Position numbers and translations under genes: made by a program | In this document: one piece after another, positions 51,662 through 61,218 of the stretch | How positions within the stretch are numbered: position 1 is the stretch's first letter | How the letters are laid out: every line of letters starts with the position of its first letter | Assembly (NCBI RefSeq): GCF_000613185.1 | Contig: NZ_CCBB010000003.1 | Span: forward strand, 868,001-932,000 | Length of the DNA stretch: 64,000 nucleotides | Direction of reading: 5' to 3' | Source: Mycolicibacterium cosmeticum | GTDB lineage: Bacteria > Actinomycetota > Actinomycetes > Mycobacteriales > Mycobacteriaceae | Notes under the pieces: model-generated | The model's database searches: none | What the model saw: the letters and a program-made list of their open reading frames with translations, nothing else | What the model was told of the DNA's origin: nothing

Positions 51662-52684
51662 TCAGCATCCCTGCCGGTTGGGAACCGGGGCCGGGTCCTC
51701 GGTCAGCGCGGCGCGGACCGCCTCGAACACCCGCGGATCCCAGGTGAGCGCGGTGTCCCAGGGCAAACCGGCGGCGTCGGAGACGTAGATGCTGTGCGTG
51801 TCATCGAATACCGCGCAGCGGCGGCGGGGCAGGATGCGTTCGTCGACGTCGGTGGCGAGCGCGCTGCGCCGACTGACCAACCCGTCGTTCGGCCATACCG
51901 TCGGGTTCGCCGATCCCGGTACGTCGAACCGGTCGCCCGCGATGAGGGTCACCGGGACGGTGTCGAGCACGCCCGCCTGGAATTCGTTCCAGCCGCCGGG
52001 GCCCATCAGGTAACCCTGGTTGACTTCGCGACCCGATCCGCTCATCAACCGGGTCACCTCGTCACCGAAGGCGCGCATGTTCTGCTCACAGAACGTGTCG
52101 CCGAGGCAGTCCGACAGCGGGGTGATGCCGTTGGCATAGTCGGACAGGAAGGAACCCTGCCATGGGGTGCCGAGTGTCGTCAGCGAACGGATCCGGATCG
52201 GCGAGTGCAGGGTTTGCAACACACGGATCGCCGCGCGGGAGTACAACCCGCCCATCGAGTGCCCGATGATGTCGACGGTGCCGACCGCTCGAGTGTCGTG
52301 CAGGTATGTCAGGAAGCGGGCAAGGTGCTCGCCGGCGAGGTCGATCGAGGCGGTGGAGTCGACGGTCATGTTGTCGGGCAACGTCGTTGGGCAGTCGCCG
52401 AAGGCGCCGAAGCCGCCCTGGTCGACGACGACGCCGCGCCCCGCCATCGCGGGCGAGGTGTACACGACATGGCCCGCGTCCAACAACATCTGCCGCAGCG
52501 CCGTGTCGGTGTTGCCTGCGGCCAGGCCGGATCGGCATGCGCTTGCGGGCTCGGTGAACGGCGTGACCGCGGCCCCGCCGGAAACGATGACCACCACCCG
52601 TTCCGGCTGCGGCGCGGCCGCCGCTGGAACGGGCGCGAGCAGGCTCAGCACCAGAAAGACGCAGTACATCAGGCTGATTCGCAC
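51662..52684 (-). CDS. Secreted triacylglycerol lipase/esterase
   Basis: A 340-residue precursor. The signal peptide MRISLMYCVFLVLSLLAPVPAAAA is cleaved about residue 24. The lipase nucleophile is Ser143 in DIIGHSMGGLYSR, the acid is probably in LIAGDRFDVPG and the base in FDDTHSIYVSD. Six Cys in the mature part (CRSG, GDCPTT, DCLGDTFC, RRRCAV and the C-terminal C) suggest disulphides, as in exported enzymes. Resembles class 2 lipases of actinobacteria, which hydrolyse lipid esters outside the cell. GTG start; convergent with xthA (9 bases between stops). Confidence 0.83.
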   Translation of the reverse strand: MRISLMYCVFLVLSLLAPVPAAAAPQPERVVVIVSGGAAVTPFTEPASACRSGLAAGNTDTALRQMLLDAGHVVYTSPAMAGRGVVVDQGGFGAFGDCPTTLPDNMTVDSTASIDLAGEHLARFLTYLHDTRAVGTVDIIGHSMGGLYSRAAIRVLQTLHSPIRIRSLTTLGTPWQGSFLSDYANGITPLSDCLGDTFCEQNMRAFGDEVTRLMSGSGREVNQGYLMGPGGWNEFQAGVLDTVPVTLIAGDRFDVPGSANPTVWPNDGLVSRRSALATDVDERILPRRRCAVFDDTHSIYVSDAAGLPWDTALTWDPRVFEAVRAALTEDPAPVPNRQGC

Positions 52685-52754
52685 GGCTGGGATGGTATCC
52701 CGGGTATCGGATTACTGCGCCCTATCGAGAAAGGGCGATGGTGCGCAAGGGAAT

Positions 52755-53387
52755 TCAGTGTGTCGCGGGTGGACGTGATGGCTGCCAATGCGGGTCCCGG
52801 CCCAGATGGGCGACGATTCGGTCGAGAACGTCGGCGGCCGGGCCCTGGTGGGCCGGCCCGAACGGCGCGTCGGGGATGCTGCGGTAGTCGCCGTCGGGCA
52901 CCATCAGCGCCAGTGGCAGGGCCGCCTCGAGCACGTCGGTGGGCAGGTGGTAATCCTGGCCGAGAGTGGCTGCCACATCCCACCCGTGCACGACGTAGTC
53001 GATGAGGTGGAAGCCGATCGCGACGGCCCCGGGAAACACCGCTCCCGGCCCGAATTCCGGTAGCGCGAACGGTATTTGCGCCGCTTCGGGAGCGGCGAAC
53101 GCCTCCAGTACGTCATGGGCGGCCGCGGCGTAGGTGTCGCCGGGTGCGCGGGTCAGCGCGTCGCGAACCGCGGTGGCGTCCCAGACCCCCGCGTCGGCGC
53201 CGTTGCCGCGGGCCGCCGCCGCGAAACCGCGATGCTGCACGGTCATGTGGGCGAGTAGATCGGTCAGGTCCCAACCGGCGCACGGGGTGGGCCGGCGCAG
53301 GTCCTCGGCGCTGACCGCCGCGACGACGGGGACGGTGGCCAGGACGGCGGTGCGATGGGCGGGGCGAAGATCATCAATAGTATGCAT
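52755..53387 (-). CDS. TIGR03086-family protein (DinB / maleylpyruvate-isomerase-like fold)
   Basis: A 210-residue protein of a large actinobacterial family with the DinB-like four-helix fold. The N-terminus MHTIDDLRPAHRTAVLATVPVV leads into RPTPCAGWDLTDLLAHMTVQHRG, with the TPCxxWdl and LxxHm motifs that bind a metal in mycothiol-dependent relatives; FHLIDYVVHGWDVA holds the other His residues. Members may be mycothiol S-transferases but most are uncharacterised. Divergent from a MarR gene; its start codon (ATG 53387, or ATG 53393) lies inside a palindromic site, so MarR binding would block it directly. Confidence 0.85.
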   Translation of the reverse strand: MHTIDDLRPAHRTAVLATVPVVAAVSAEDLRRPTPCAGWDLTDLLAHMTVQHRGFAAAARGNGADAGVWDATAVRDALTRAPGDTYAAAAHDVLEAFAAPEAAQIPFALPEFGPGAVFPGAVAIGFHLIDYVVHGWDVAATLGQDYHLPTDVLEAALPLALMVPDGDYRSIPDAPFGPAHQGPAADVLDRIVAHLGRDPHWQPSRPPATH

Positions 53388-53412
53388 CCGCATACGATAT
53401 GCGTCTGCATAC
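53380..53412. promoter_or_regulatory. Tandem palindromic MarR operators
   Basis: GTATGC-ATCC-GCATAC (53380-53395) is a perfect palindrome; ATATGC-GTCT-GCATAC (53397-53412) repeats it 17 bp further on with one mismatch. A degenerate third dyad, GTATGGC-AAT-GCCTAC, lies at 53414-53429, just before the MarR start. The sites cover the start codon of the TIGR03086 gene and the promoter of marR. Confidence 0.8.
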
Positions 53413-53438
53413 GGTATGGCAATGCCTACCATGTTCGG

Positions 53439-53864
53439 ATGGCTGCCCGGCGCCCCGACCTCGCGGCGATGCTGGCCCCGCTGCTGCGCGACACCGTCGC
53501 CGCCGAGGAACCCGTGCTGCGCAAGCACGGCCTGACCATGTGGGGCTATGTCGTGCTGACCGCGCTGGACGGCGCACCGATGCGCACCCAGGCCGCGCTG
53601 GCCGAGGCGATCGGCGCGGACAAGTCACGGATCATCCCCACCCTCGATCAGCTCCAGCGGGCCGGGTACATCGAGCGCCACCCCGACCCCGACGACCGCC
53701 GGGTTCGGCTGCTGGCCATCACCGCCGACGGCAGGCGGGTCAAGGACGCCGTCCAGGCCGAGATCCAGCGGGGGGAGGAGCGGTGGCTCGGCGAACTGGA
53801 CCCGGCCGACCGGCGCACCTTCCTGCGGGTGCTGCGTCAGCTGACCCGCGGGGAATTCGGATGA
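53439..53864 (+). CDS. MarR-family regulator
   Basis: A 141-residue winged-helix regulator: LTMWGYVVLTALDGAPMRTQAALAEAIGADKSRIIPTLDQLQRAGYIERHPDPDDRRVRLLAITADGRR contains the recognition helix (DKSRIIPTLDQL) and the beta wing with the DPDDRR motif of MarR proteins. ATG 53439 gives the usual family length; in-frame ATGs upstream lie within the operators. It most likely represses itself and the divergent TIGR03086 gene, and may sense a reactive or phenolic compound. trpS follows after 24 bases. Confidence 0.9.
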   Translation: MAARRPDLAAMLAPLLRDTVAAEEPVLRKHGLTMWGYVVLTALDGAPMRTQAALAEAIGADKSRIIPTLDQLQRAGYIERHPDPDDRRVRLLAITADGRRVKDAVQAEIQRGEERWLGELDPADRRTFLRVLRQLTRGEFG

Positions 53865-54905
<1,041 letters not shown>

Positions 54906-54922
54906 CACCCGGGAGAGACCGC

Positions 54923-55945
54923 ATGGCCGAGCCGGACGACAAACCGGGTGTGCTGGATCGACTGCGCAGCCGCTACCCCTGGTTCGACCGGGTGATGCGG
55001 GCGCAGGAACGCTACAACGACTGCAAGGGCGACTTCTACGCCGCGGGCATCACCTACTTCACGGTGTTCGCGTTGTTCCCCTTGCTGATGGTCGGTTTCG
55101 CCGCCGGCGGCTTCATCCTGGCCAGCCGGCCGGATCTGATGGATCAGATCGAGCAGCGGATCCGGCAGACCGTGTCGGGGGACTTCGGCAGCCAGTTGGT
55201 GCAACTGATGGATTCGGCCATCGCCTCGCGCGGCACCGTCGGCGTCATCGGGCTGGCCACCGCGGCATGGGCGGGCCTGGGCTGGATGTCCAACCTGCGC
55301 GAGGCGCTCAGCCAGATGTGGGAACAGCGCGGCGAGAAAGACGGCTTCCTGCGCACCAAGCTGTCCGACCTGATCGCCCTGCTGTCGGTGTTCGTGGCCA
55401 TGGTGCTCACCATCGGCCTGACCGCGCTGGCCAACAAATCGGTGATGACCCGGGTGCTGGATTGGCTGGGCCTGCACGACATCACGACGCTCGGAGGGCT
55501 GCTCGGCGTCGTGTCGTGGTTGATGTCGGCGCTGGTGTCGTGGCTGCTGTTCACCTGGATGATCGCCCGCTTGCCCCGTGAGCCGGTTGCGTTCGGCAGT
55601 TCGGTGCAGGGCGGGCTGCTGGCCGCGGTCGGCTTCGAGATCTTCAAACTGGTTGCCTCGCTGTACTTGTCCTCGGTACTGCACGGCCCGGCCGGCGCCA
55701 CCTTCGGCCCGGTGCTCGGTCTGATGGTGTTCGCCTATGTCACCGCCCGGCTGGTGCTGTTCGCGACGGCGTGGGCGGCCACCTCGAAGGAGAGCATGCT
55801 GTTGGTTTCCGTGGAACCGCCGGGGCCGGTGGCCATCACGCCCCGAGTCCAGGTGCGCGAGGGCATCGGCGTCCCTGGCGCGGTGGCCGCGTTCGCGGCG
55901 GGAGCGCTTGGCGCGCTGGGTCTCTCACGGCTACGCCGACGCTAG
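54923..55945 (+). CDS. YihY/BrkB-family membrane protein (Rv3335c-like)
   Basis: A 340-residue protein with about six membrane helices. The conserved N-terminal block CKGDFYAAGITYFTVFALFPLLMVGFA and the central SNLREALSQMW and VLGLMVFAYVTARLVLFATAWAA are hallmarks of the YihY/BrkB family, formerly called ribonuclease BN. Role unknown, possibly membrane transport. The end is a Gly/Ala-rich hydrophobic stretch followed by LSRLRRR. GGGAGAG precedes the ATG. The stop overlaps the next start by one base (TAGTG). Confidence 0.9.
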   Translation: MAEPDDKPGVLDRLRSRYPWFDRVMRAQERYNDCKGDFYAAGITYFTVFALFPLLMVGFAAGGFILASRPDLMDQIEQRIRQTVSGDFGSQLVQLMDSAIASRGTVGVIGLATAAWAGLGWMSNLREALSQMWEQRGEKDGFLRTKLSDLIALLSVFVAMVLTIGLTALANKSVMTRVLDWLGLHDITTLGGLLGVVSWLMSALVSWLLFTWMIARLPREPVAFGSSVQGGLLAAVGFEIFKLVASLYLSSVLHGPAGATFGPVLGLMVFAYVTARLVLFATAWAATSKESMLLVSVEPPGPVAITPRVQVREGIGVPGAVAAFAAGALGALGLSRLRRR

Positions 55946-56787
55946 TGGCCCACCGCTGTCAGCCCGGCGATGCAGGGTGCCGGCGCCTCGGCATCGAGGT
56001 GCCGATCGTGAACGCGCCGATGGGCGGGGTGGCGGGCGGCCGGCTGGCCGCCGCGGTGTCGCGGGCCGGCGGGTTGGGGATGATCGGCATGGGCAGTGCG
56101 GCGACACCGGATGTGCTGCGCCGCGAGCTGGCCGAGCTGGAGCGCTGTGGTGGCTCGGCGCGCCCGTTCGGGGTCGGGCTGGTGCATTGGGTGATGACCG
56201 ATCGGCCCGAACTGTTCGAGATCGCGCTGGCCGCCCGGCCGGCCCTGCTGTCGGTGAGTTTCGGCGCGGACTGGTCCTGGGTGGCCGATGCCCACGCCGC
56301 CGGCGTCCGGGTGTGCACGCAGGTGGCGCGCCCGGCGGACGCGCGGCGCGCGGCGGCTGCCGGGGTGGACGTGCTGGTGGCCCGCGGCGCCGAGGGGGGC
56401 GGGCACGGCGAACCGGTGATGGCGACGCTGCCGCTGCTCGCCGAAGTCCTTGAGGCGGTCGACGTTCCGGTGCTCGCGGCGGGTGGGATCAGCTCGGCCC
56501 GGGCGGTCACCGCGGTACTGGCCGCCGGCGCGGTCGCCGCCTGGGTGGGCACCGCGTTCACGGTGAGCCACGAGGCGCTGACGCCGGCGGCGGCCCGCGC
56601 GGAGTTGCTGGCCGGCACCGAGACCGAACTCACCCGCGAATTCGACATCGCCGCCGGATACCGATGGCCCGCGACGATGCCCGAGCGGGTGCTGCGCGGC
56701 TCGGCGGTCAATGCGGGTCAGGGCGTGGCCGAGGTGCGCGAGGAGCTGTCCGCGGCCGAGGTGCTGGCCCGGTTGGTTCAGGCCTGA
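55945..56787 (+). CDS. Nitronate monooxygenase / 2-nitropropane dioxygenase family
   Basis: A 280-residue FMN TIM-barrel enzyme. [31 protein letters not shown] is the family N-terminus, [10 protein letters not shown] binds the flavin phosphate and carries the catalytic His, and [21 protein letters not shown] is the second phosphate loop. The class oxidises toxic nitronates such as propionate-3-nitronate; some members are enoyl reductases. GTG 55945 overlaps the YihY stop by one base. The 3' end overlaps the convergent dacB1-like gene by 10 bases. Confidence 0.85.
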   Translation: MAHRCQPGDAGCRRLGIEVPIVNAPMGGVAGGRLAAAVSRAGGLGMIGMGSAATPDVLRRELAELERCGGSARPFGVGLVHWVMTDRPELFEIALAARPALLSVSFGADWSWVADAHAAGVRVCTQVARPADARRAAAAGVDVLVARGAEGGGHGEPVMATLPLLAEVLEAVDVPVLAAGGISSARAVTAVLAAGAVAAWVGTAFTVSHEALTPAAARAELLAGTETELTREFDIAAGYRWPATMPERVLRGSAVNAGQGVAEVREELSAAEVLARLVQA

Positions 56788-58010
56788 GGCCGGCGGTTCA
56801 TCGACCGGGCGGCCATGATCAGTGCGAACACGATGATCGCGCCGACCACGCCCACGCCCACCCGCACCGGCACCGCGTCGGCGGGCGGCAGCGCGGTGGC
56901 CGCGACCGCGGTGGGATCCGGCGTGTCCGGCTTCTGCTTGGGCAGCAGCGACGGGTCGGGCTCGATCAGCTTGCCCACCTTGGTGCCCGGCGCGGTGGCG
57001 AAGCCGTAGTCGAGCAGGTGGGCGGCCTGCTCCCACGGCGCGATGGGCTCGCGGGTGCCGCGCAGCAGCACCGCCACCAGGCGCCGACCGTCGCGTTCGG
57101 CGGCGCCGACGAAGGTCTGGCCGGCGTCGTCGGTGTACCCGGTCTTGCCGCCCAACGCGCCCGGATAGTTGTAGAGCAGCTTGACGTCGTTCTCCAGGTC
57201 GTAGCCGGGATGGTCGTTGTCCTCACCGGGCCGGGCCGGATATCCGGGGAACGGGTACTTCTCGGTCCCGACGATGCGGGTGAAGGTGTCGTTGCCGAAC
57301 GCGTACCGGTAGAACAGCGCGATGTCGTAGGCCGAGGTGCTCATGCCGGGGCCGTCCAGACCCGACGGTGTCGCCGCGCGGGTGTCGCGGCCGCCGAGTT
57401 TGTTGGCCAGCGCGTTGATCTTCTGCAGCGCGGTGTCCATGCCGCCGACCTGCACGGCCAGGGCATGCGCCGCATCGTTGCCGGAATGCATCAGCAGGCC
57501 GTGCAGCAGATCGTTGACGGTGTAGCGACCGCCCTGGTCGACGCCGACCCGGGTGCCCTCCGCGGCCGCATCGTCGGACGTGCCGATCACCTGCCGGTTC
57601 AGCGGGAGTTCGTTGATCGCCTGCATGGCGATCAGCACCTTGATGACGCTGGCCGGGCGGTGCCTGCCGTGCGGGTCCTTGGCGGCGATGACGTCACCGC
57701 TGTCCAGATCGGCCACCACCCAGGCCTCGGCGGAGACGTCGTTGGGCAGCGGCGGGGTGCCCGGTGCCGTCACCACGCCACAGTTGCCCATGGCGTCGCC
57801 GCCCAGCGGCGTGGCCGGCACCGGCAGCGGCGCCGGCGGATCACCGGCCTTGGGCACCTCGGAGGAGTCCACCGCGGGCGGGGTGGTCACCCGGAAGGGA
57901 CACGGATCCGGTGGGCCCGGTTCGGCGTGCGCCAAGGCCGGTCCCGCGGCCAGGAAAAGCGCCGCGGCCAGGGCCGTAGCGCGGCGGAGCGGGGTTTTCG
58001 TGGTCGCCAT
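56778..58010 (-). CDS. dacB1: D-alanyl-D-alanine carboxypeptidase (DacB1-like)
   Basis: A 410-residue penicillin-binding protein of the S11 family that trims peptidoglycan stem peptides. The catalytic triad motifs are SVIK (121-124), SGN (176-178) and KTG (289-291). A signal peptide (cleaved near ALAHA, residue 29), a Pro-rich linker and a C-terminal membrane anchor ([18 protein letters not shown], about 386-403) place it on the outer face of the membrane. Matches Rv3330 in position and layout. Single divergent or isolated unit on the minus strand. Confidence 0.94.
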   Translation of the reverse strand: MATTKTPLRRATALAAALFLAAGPALAHAEPGPPDPCPFRVTTPPAVDSSEVPKAGDPPAPLPVPATPLGGDAMGNCGVVTAPGTPPLPNDVSAEAWVVADLDSGDVIAAKDPHGRHRPASVIKVLIAMQAINELPLNRQVIGTSDDAAAEGTRVGVDQGGRYTVNDLLHGLLMHSGNDAAHALAVQVGGMDTALQKINALANKLGGRDTRAATPSGLDGPGMSTSAYDIALFYRYAFGNDTFTRIVGTEKYPFPGYPARPGEDNDHPGYDLENDVKLLYNYPGALGGKTGYTDDAGQTFVGAAERDGRRLVAVLLRGTREPIAPWEQAAHLLDYGFATAPGTKVGKLIEPDPSLLPKQKPDTPDPTAVAATALPPADAVPVRVGVGVVGAIIVFALIMAARSMNRRPQA

Positions 58011-58078
58011 CGTGTCAGCAGATTAGGTGACGACGATGCCGATCGGCGGGAGCCGCGCTGTGACAGGTGGGGTTTGTG

Positions 58079-59128
58079 TTACGAAGGTGACCATTCCGGC
58101 AGTGCGCAATGCGCCAGCGCGTCCGAGCCGATGGTGCTCAACCACAGCCGGCCGTCCCGCTCCACCACCCCGGTCACCTGACCGAAGCGCGGGTCTTTAC
58201 CGCGGATGCCCCCGACCGCCCGCCCGGAGTCCGGGTCGAACGCCACGGCCCACACCTCCGAGGGCATGTCGGGTTGCAGGGCGGCGGGGAGTTTCCACAC
58301 CAACTTGCGCAGCGCGGGCGAACGCGGGGCCAGCCAGTCGGCCGGTTTGTTGACCGGGCACACGAACGCGACCCAGATCCGGCCGTCACCGCCGGTGGAG
58401 ATGTTGTCCGGCATGCCGGGCAGATGCCGCGCCAGCGGGGTGACGGTGCCGGCCTGCGGGCCGGTCAGCCAGTACTTGGACAGCCGCCGGCCCTGGGTCT
58501 CGGCGAACACCAGCGCCGACCCGTCGTCGGTCACGGTCAGCCCGTTGGCGAAGTACAGCCCGCTGACCAATGTCTCGACGCCGCCGTCGGCGTTCAGCCG
58601 GTACAAGCCGCCGGTGCCGCGCGCCTCGAAGATGGCCGCCTTGAACCACTCGTAGTGGAAGTCGCTGGTCGACTCGGTGAAATAGATTGTGCCGTCCGCT
58701 GTTTCGGTGACATTGGAACAGAACCGCAGGGGGCGCCCGCGCGGCGCGCAGCCTTGCGAGCCGACGCCGTCGACGGGGACGGTCCGGGTCAGCGTGGTCA
58801 ACTCGCCGCTGCCCGGGTCCAGGGCCAGCAGGCCGCGATAACTGTCGCAGATCAGCACCCGGCCGTCGCGGGCCACGTGCAACCCGAGCGGGCGCCCACC
58901 GGTGTCGGCGACCACGGTCGACTCGCCGTCGGGGGTCAGGCGCACGATCCGGCCGTCCACCAAGCCGGTCCACAACGAGCCTCCGGCATCGGTGACCACG
59001 TCCTCGGGTCCATGGCCCGGCATCGGCACCAGGGTCAGTTCGGGGAGCGTGAACTCGGGCAGCGGCTGCACCGGTGGCGGCTGCCAGCGGACGGGGTTGA
59101 TGGCGGGTTTGGCGCGCGCGGCAGACAC
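58079..59128 (-). CDS. SMP-30/gluconolactonase/strictosidine-synthase-like propeller protein
   Basis: A 349-residue six-bladed beta-propeller protein without a signal peptide. PMPGHGPEDVVTDAGGSLWTGL, CSNVTETADGTIYFTEST, YFANGLTVTDDGSALVFAET and LPGMPDNISTGGDGRIWVAF follow the pattern of strictosidine-synthase-like calcium-dependent hydrolases and lactonases. The Asn-rich segments (FANGL, PDNI) supply metal ligands in relatives. Substrate unknown. The GTG at 59128 is chosen; the upstream frame contains the terminator of the neighbouring gene. Confidence 0.85.
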   Translation of the reverse strand: MSAARAKPAINPVRWQPPPVQPLPEFTLPELTLVPMPGHGPEDVVTDAGGSLWTGLVDGRIVRLTPDGESTVVADTGGRPLGLHVARDGRVLICDSYRGLLALDPGSGELTTLTRTVPVDGVGSQGCAPRGRPLRFCSNVTETADGTIYFTESTSDFHYEWFKAAIFEARGTGGLYRLNADGGVETLVSGLYFANGLTVTDDGSALVFAETQGRRLSKYWLTGPQAGTVTPLARHLPGMPDNISTGGDGRIWVAFVCPVNKPADWLAPRSPALRKLVWKLPAALQPDMPSEVWAVAFDPDSGRAVGGIRGKDPRFGQVTGVVERDGRLWLSTIGSDALAHCALPEWSPS

Positions 59129-59153
59129 GCACCCGACGGTAGCCCGCAGACGA

Positions 59154-59185
59154 CGACGGCCGGGCGGTTTCCCGCCCGGCCGTCG
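59154..59185 (-). terminator. Hairpin terminator of the aminotransferase unit
   Basis: CGACGGCCGGGCGG and CCGCCCGGCCGTCG form a perfect 14-bp stem around TTTC, 15 bases after the aminotransferase stop and before the SMP-30-like gene, both on the minus strand. It separates the two transcription units. Confidence 0.75.
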
Positions 59186-59199
59186 CGTGCATCCGTGAT

Positions 59200-60585
59200 C
59201 TAGAGGCGGCGTCCGGCCTCGCTGAGCACCCCGTGCAGGATGTCGTAGATCGCGTCGAACTCCTTCTGCCCGCTGATCAGCGGGGGAGCCAGCTGCACCA
59301 CTGGGTCGCCACGGTCGTCGGCGCGGCAGTACAGACCGGCCTCCCACAGGGCGGGGGTGAGGAACCCGCGCAGCAGCCGCTCGGACTCCTCGTCGTTGAA
59401 GGTCTCCTTGGTGGTCTTGTCCTTGACCAGTTCGATGCCGTAGAAGAAGCCCTCGCCGCGGACGTCACCGACGATCGGCAGGTCGTACAGCTTCTCCAGG
59501 GTGGCCTTGAACACCGGTGCCTGCTCCTTGACGTGGGCGTTGATGCCCTCGCGCTCGAAGATGTCCAAGTTGGCCAGCGCGACCGCCGACGACACCGGGT
59601 GCCCGCCGAAGGTGTAGCCGTGCCCGAACACCGTCTTGCCGTCGTTGAACGGCTCGAACAGCCGGTCGCTGGCGATCATCGCGCCGATCGGGGAGTAGCC
59701 CGAGGTCAAACCCTTTGCGCTGGTGATGATGTCGGGAACGTAACCGAAATCGTCGCAGGCGAACATGGACCCGATGCGGCCGTAGGCGCAGATCACCTCG
59801 TCGGACACCAGCAGCACGTCGTACTCGTCGCAGATCTCGCGGACCCGCTCGAAGTATCCCGGCGGCGGCGGGAAGCAACCACCGGCGTTCTGCACCGGCT
59901 CCAGGAACACCGCGGCGACCGTGTCCGGTCCCTCGAACTCGATGGCCTCGGCGATGCGGTCGGCGCAGTACTGCCCGAAAGCCTTCTCGTCGTGCGCGTA
60001 GGCCTCCGGCGCCCGGTAGAAGTTGGTGTTCGGTGCCCGGAACCCACCCGGGGTGAGCGGCTCGAACGGCGCCTTGAAGGCCGGGATGCCGGTGATGGCC
60101 AGCGCGCCCTGCGGGGTGCCGTGGTAGGCGATCGAACGCGAAACCACCTTGTGCTTACCGGGTTTCCCGGTCAGCTTGAAGTACTGCTTGGCCAGTTTCC
60201 AGGCGCTCTCCACCGCTTCGCCGCCACCGGTGGTGAAGAAGACGCGGTTCAGGTCGCCCGGTGCGTAGTTGGCGATCCGCTCGGCCAGCTCGACGGCCGT
60301 CGGCGTGGCGTAGGACCACAGCGGGAAGAAGGCCAGCTGCTCGGCCTGGCGGGCTGCCGCGGCGGCCAGCTCCTCGCGGCCGTGCCCGACCTGCACCACG
60401 AACAGGCCCGAGAGCCCGTCGATATAGCTGCGGCCCTGGTCGTCGAAGATGGTGACACCCTCACCACGGGTGATGATCGGCGGGTTGATATCGGCACCGT
60501 GCCGGGCGAAGTGGCCCCACAGGTGGCGTTTGGCCTTGGCGGCCAGATCTGTCGAAATGGATTGTGCTACATCAGTAGTTGTCAT
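59200..60585 (-). CDS. Class III aminotransferase (Rv3329; omega-amine:pyruvate type)
   Basis: A 461-residue PLP enzyme. GLSGLFVVQVGHGREELA, FTTGGGEAVESAWKLAKQY, VSDEVICAYGRIGSMFACD and ITSAKGLTSGYSPIGAM with the PLP lysine K291 are class III signatures. The N-terminal part resembles putrescine/polyamine:pyruvate and other omega-transaminases. The ATG overlaps the stop of the Lrp-type regulator by four bases, and an aminobutyraldehyde-type dehydrogenase is divergent, so a role in putrescine or related amine breakdown is plausible. An open upstream extension belongs to the regulator region and is rejected. Confidence 0.9.
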   Translation of the reverse strand: MTTTDVAQSISTDLAAKAKRHLWGHFARHGADINPPIITRGEGVTIFDDQGRSYIDGLSGLFVVQVGHGREELAAAAARQAEQLAFFPLWSYATPTAVELAERIANYAPGDLNRVFFTTGGGEAVESAWKLAKQYFKLTGKPGKHKVVSRSIAYHGTPQGALAITGIPAFKAPFEPLTPGGFRAPNTNFYRAPEAYAHDEKAFGQYCADRIAEAIEFEGPDTVAAVFLEPVQNAGGCFPPPPGYFERVREICDEYDVLLVSDEVICAYGRIGSMFACDDFGYVPDIITSAKGLTSGYSPIGAMIASDRLFEPFNDGKTVFGHGYTFGGHPVSSAVALANLDIFEREGINAHVKEQAPVFKATLEKLYDLPIVGDVRGEGFFYGIELVKDKTTKETFNDEESERLLRGFLTPALWEAGLYCRADDRGDPVVQLAPPLISGQKEFDAIYDILHGVLSEAGRRL

Positions 60586-61103
60586 CGCGTGCCCCAATTG
60601 TATTGCTGTTTGACAAGTTTGAGATAGACGAGAGTCTCGGTTGATATCACCCCTGGTACGGCACGGATCTTGGTGTTGAGCAGGTCGAGTAGGTCGTCGT
60701 CGTCCTCGCAGACGACTTCCGCGATGGCGTCGAAGGTGCCCGCGGTGAGCACGACGTAGTCCACCGATTCGATGGCGGCGATCTTGTCGGCGACCTTGGT
60801 GGTGTCGCCGGTGCAGCGGATGCCGATCATGGCTTGGCGCGCGAAGCCCAGCTGCATCGGGTCGGTGACCGCGACGATCTGCATGACGCCCGCGTCGACC
60901 ATGCGCTGGACGCGTTGGCGCACCGCGGCTTCGGACAGGCCGACGGCCTTGCCGATCCCGGCGTAGGACCGCCTGCCGTCCTGCTGCAGCTTCTCGATGA
61001 TCGACTTGGACAACTCGTCGAGCTGAAAGGCCGCCCCGGGACGGGACTGATTGATTCGCAGGGAGACGGCGGATGCGCCGGGCTGTGAATCTGGGTTCGA
61101 CAT
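60582..61103 (-). CDS. Lrp/AsnC-family regulator
   Basis: A 173-residue regulator: the N-terminal HTH (LDELSKSIIEKLQQDGRRSYAGIGKAVGLSEAAVRQRVQRMVDAGVMQIVAV) is followed by the RAM ligand domain (IGIRCTGDTTKVADKI, VVLTAGTFDAIAEVVCEDDDDLLDLL). There is a 28-residue N-terminal tail not typical of the family. It is coupled to the aminotransferase gene (ATGA) and divergent from the aldehyde dehydrogenase, so it probably controls both in response to an amino acid or amine. Confidence 0.92.
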   Translation of the reverse strand: MSNPDSQPGASAVSLRINQSRPGAAFQLDELSKSIIEKLQQDGRRSYAGIGKAVGLSEAAVRQRVQRMVDAGVMQIVAVTDPMQLGFARQAMIGIRCTGDTTKVADKIAAIESVDYVVLTAGTFDAIAEVVCEDDDDLLDLLNTKIRAVPGVISTETLVYLKLVKQQYNWGTR

Positions 61104-61218
61104 GCTGACGATTGTGCACGGAATCCGTAGTTTGGGGCAACCATTTCCATTAAATCGCGCGTTTTCGATGTCTCAGACCGGTGGAATGCGCAGCGGTCCT
61201 CGGGTAGCGTGTGACCTC
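61104..61218. promoter_or_regulatory. Divergent promoter region of the Lrp regulator and aldehyde dehydrogenase
   Basis: A 115-base gap with an AT-rich patch (CCATTTCCATTAAATCGCG, about 61139-61157) unlike the surrounding GC-rich DNA. Lrp-type proteins favour such sequences, so this is the likely binding site, but no clear inverted repeat was found. Confidence 0.45.

Noticed and set aside
60586..61140. N-terminal extension of the class III aminotransferase to 646 residues
   Set aside because: It overlaps the Lrp regulator in another frame; the ATG overlapping the regulator's stop gives the normal family length.
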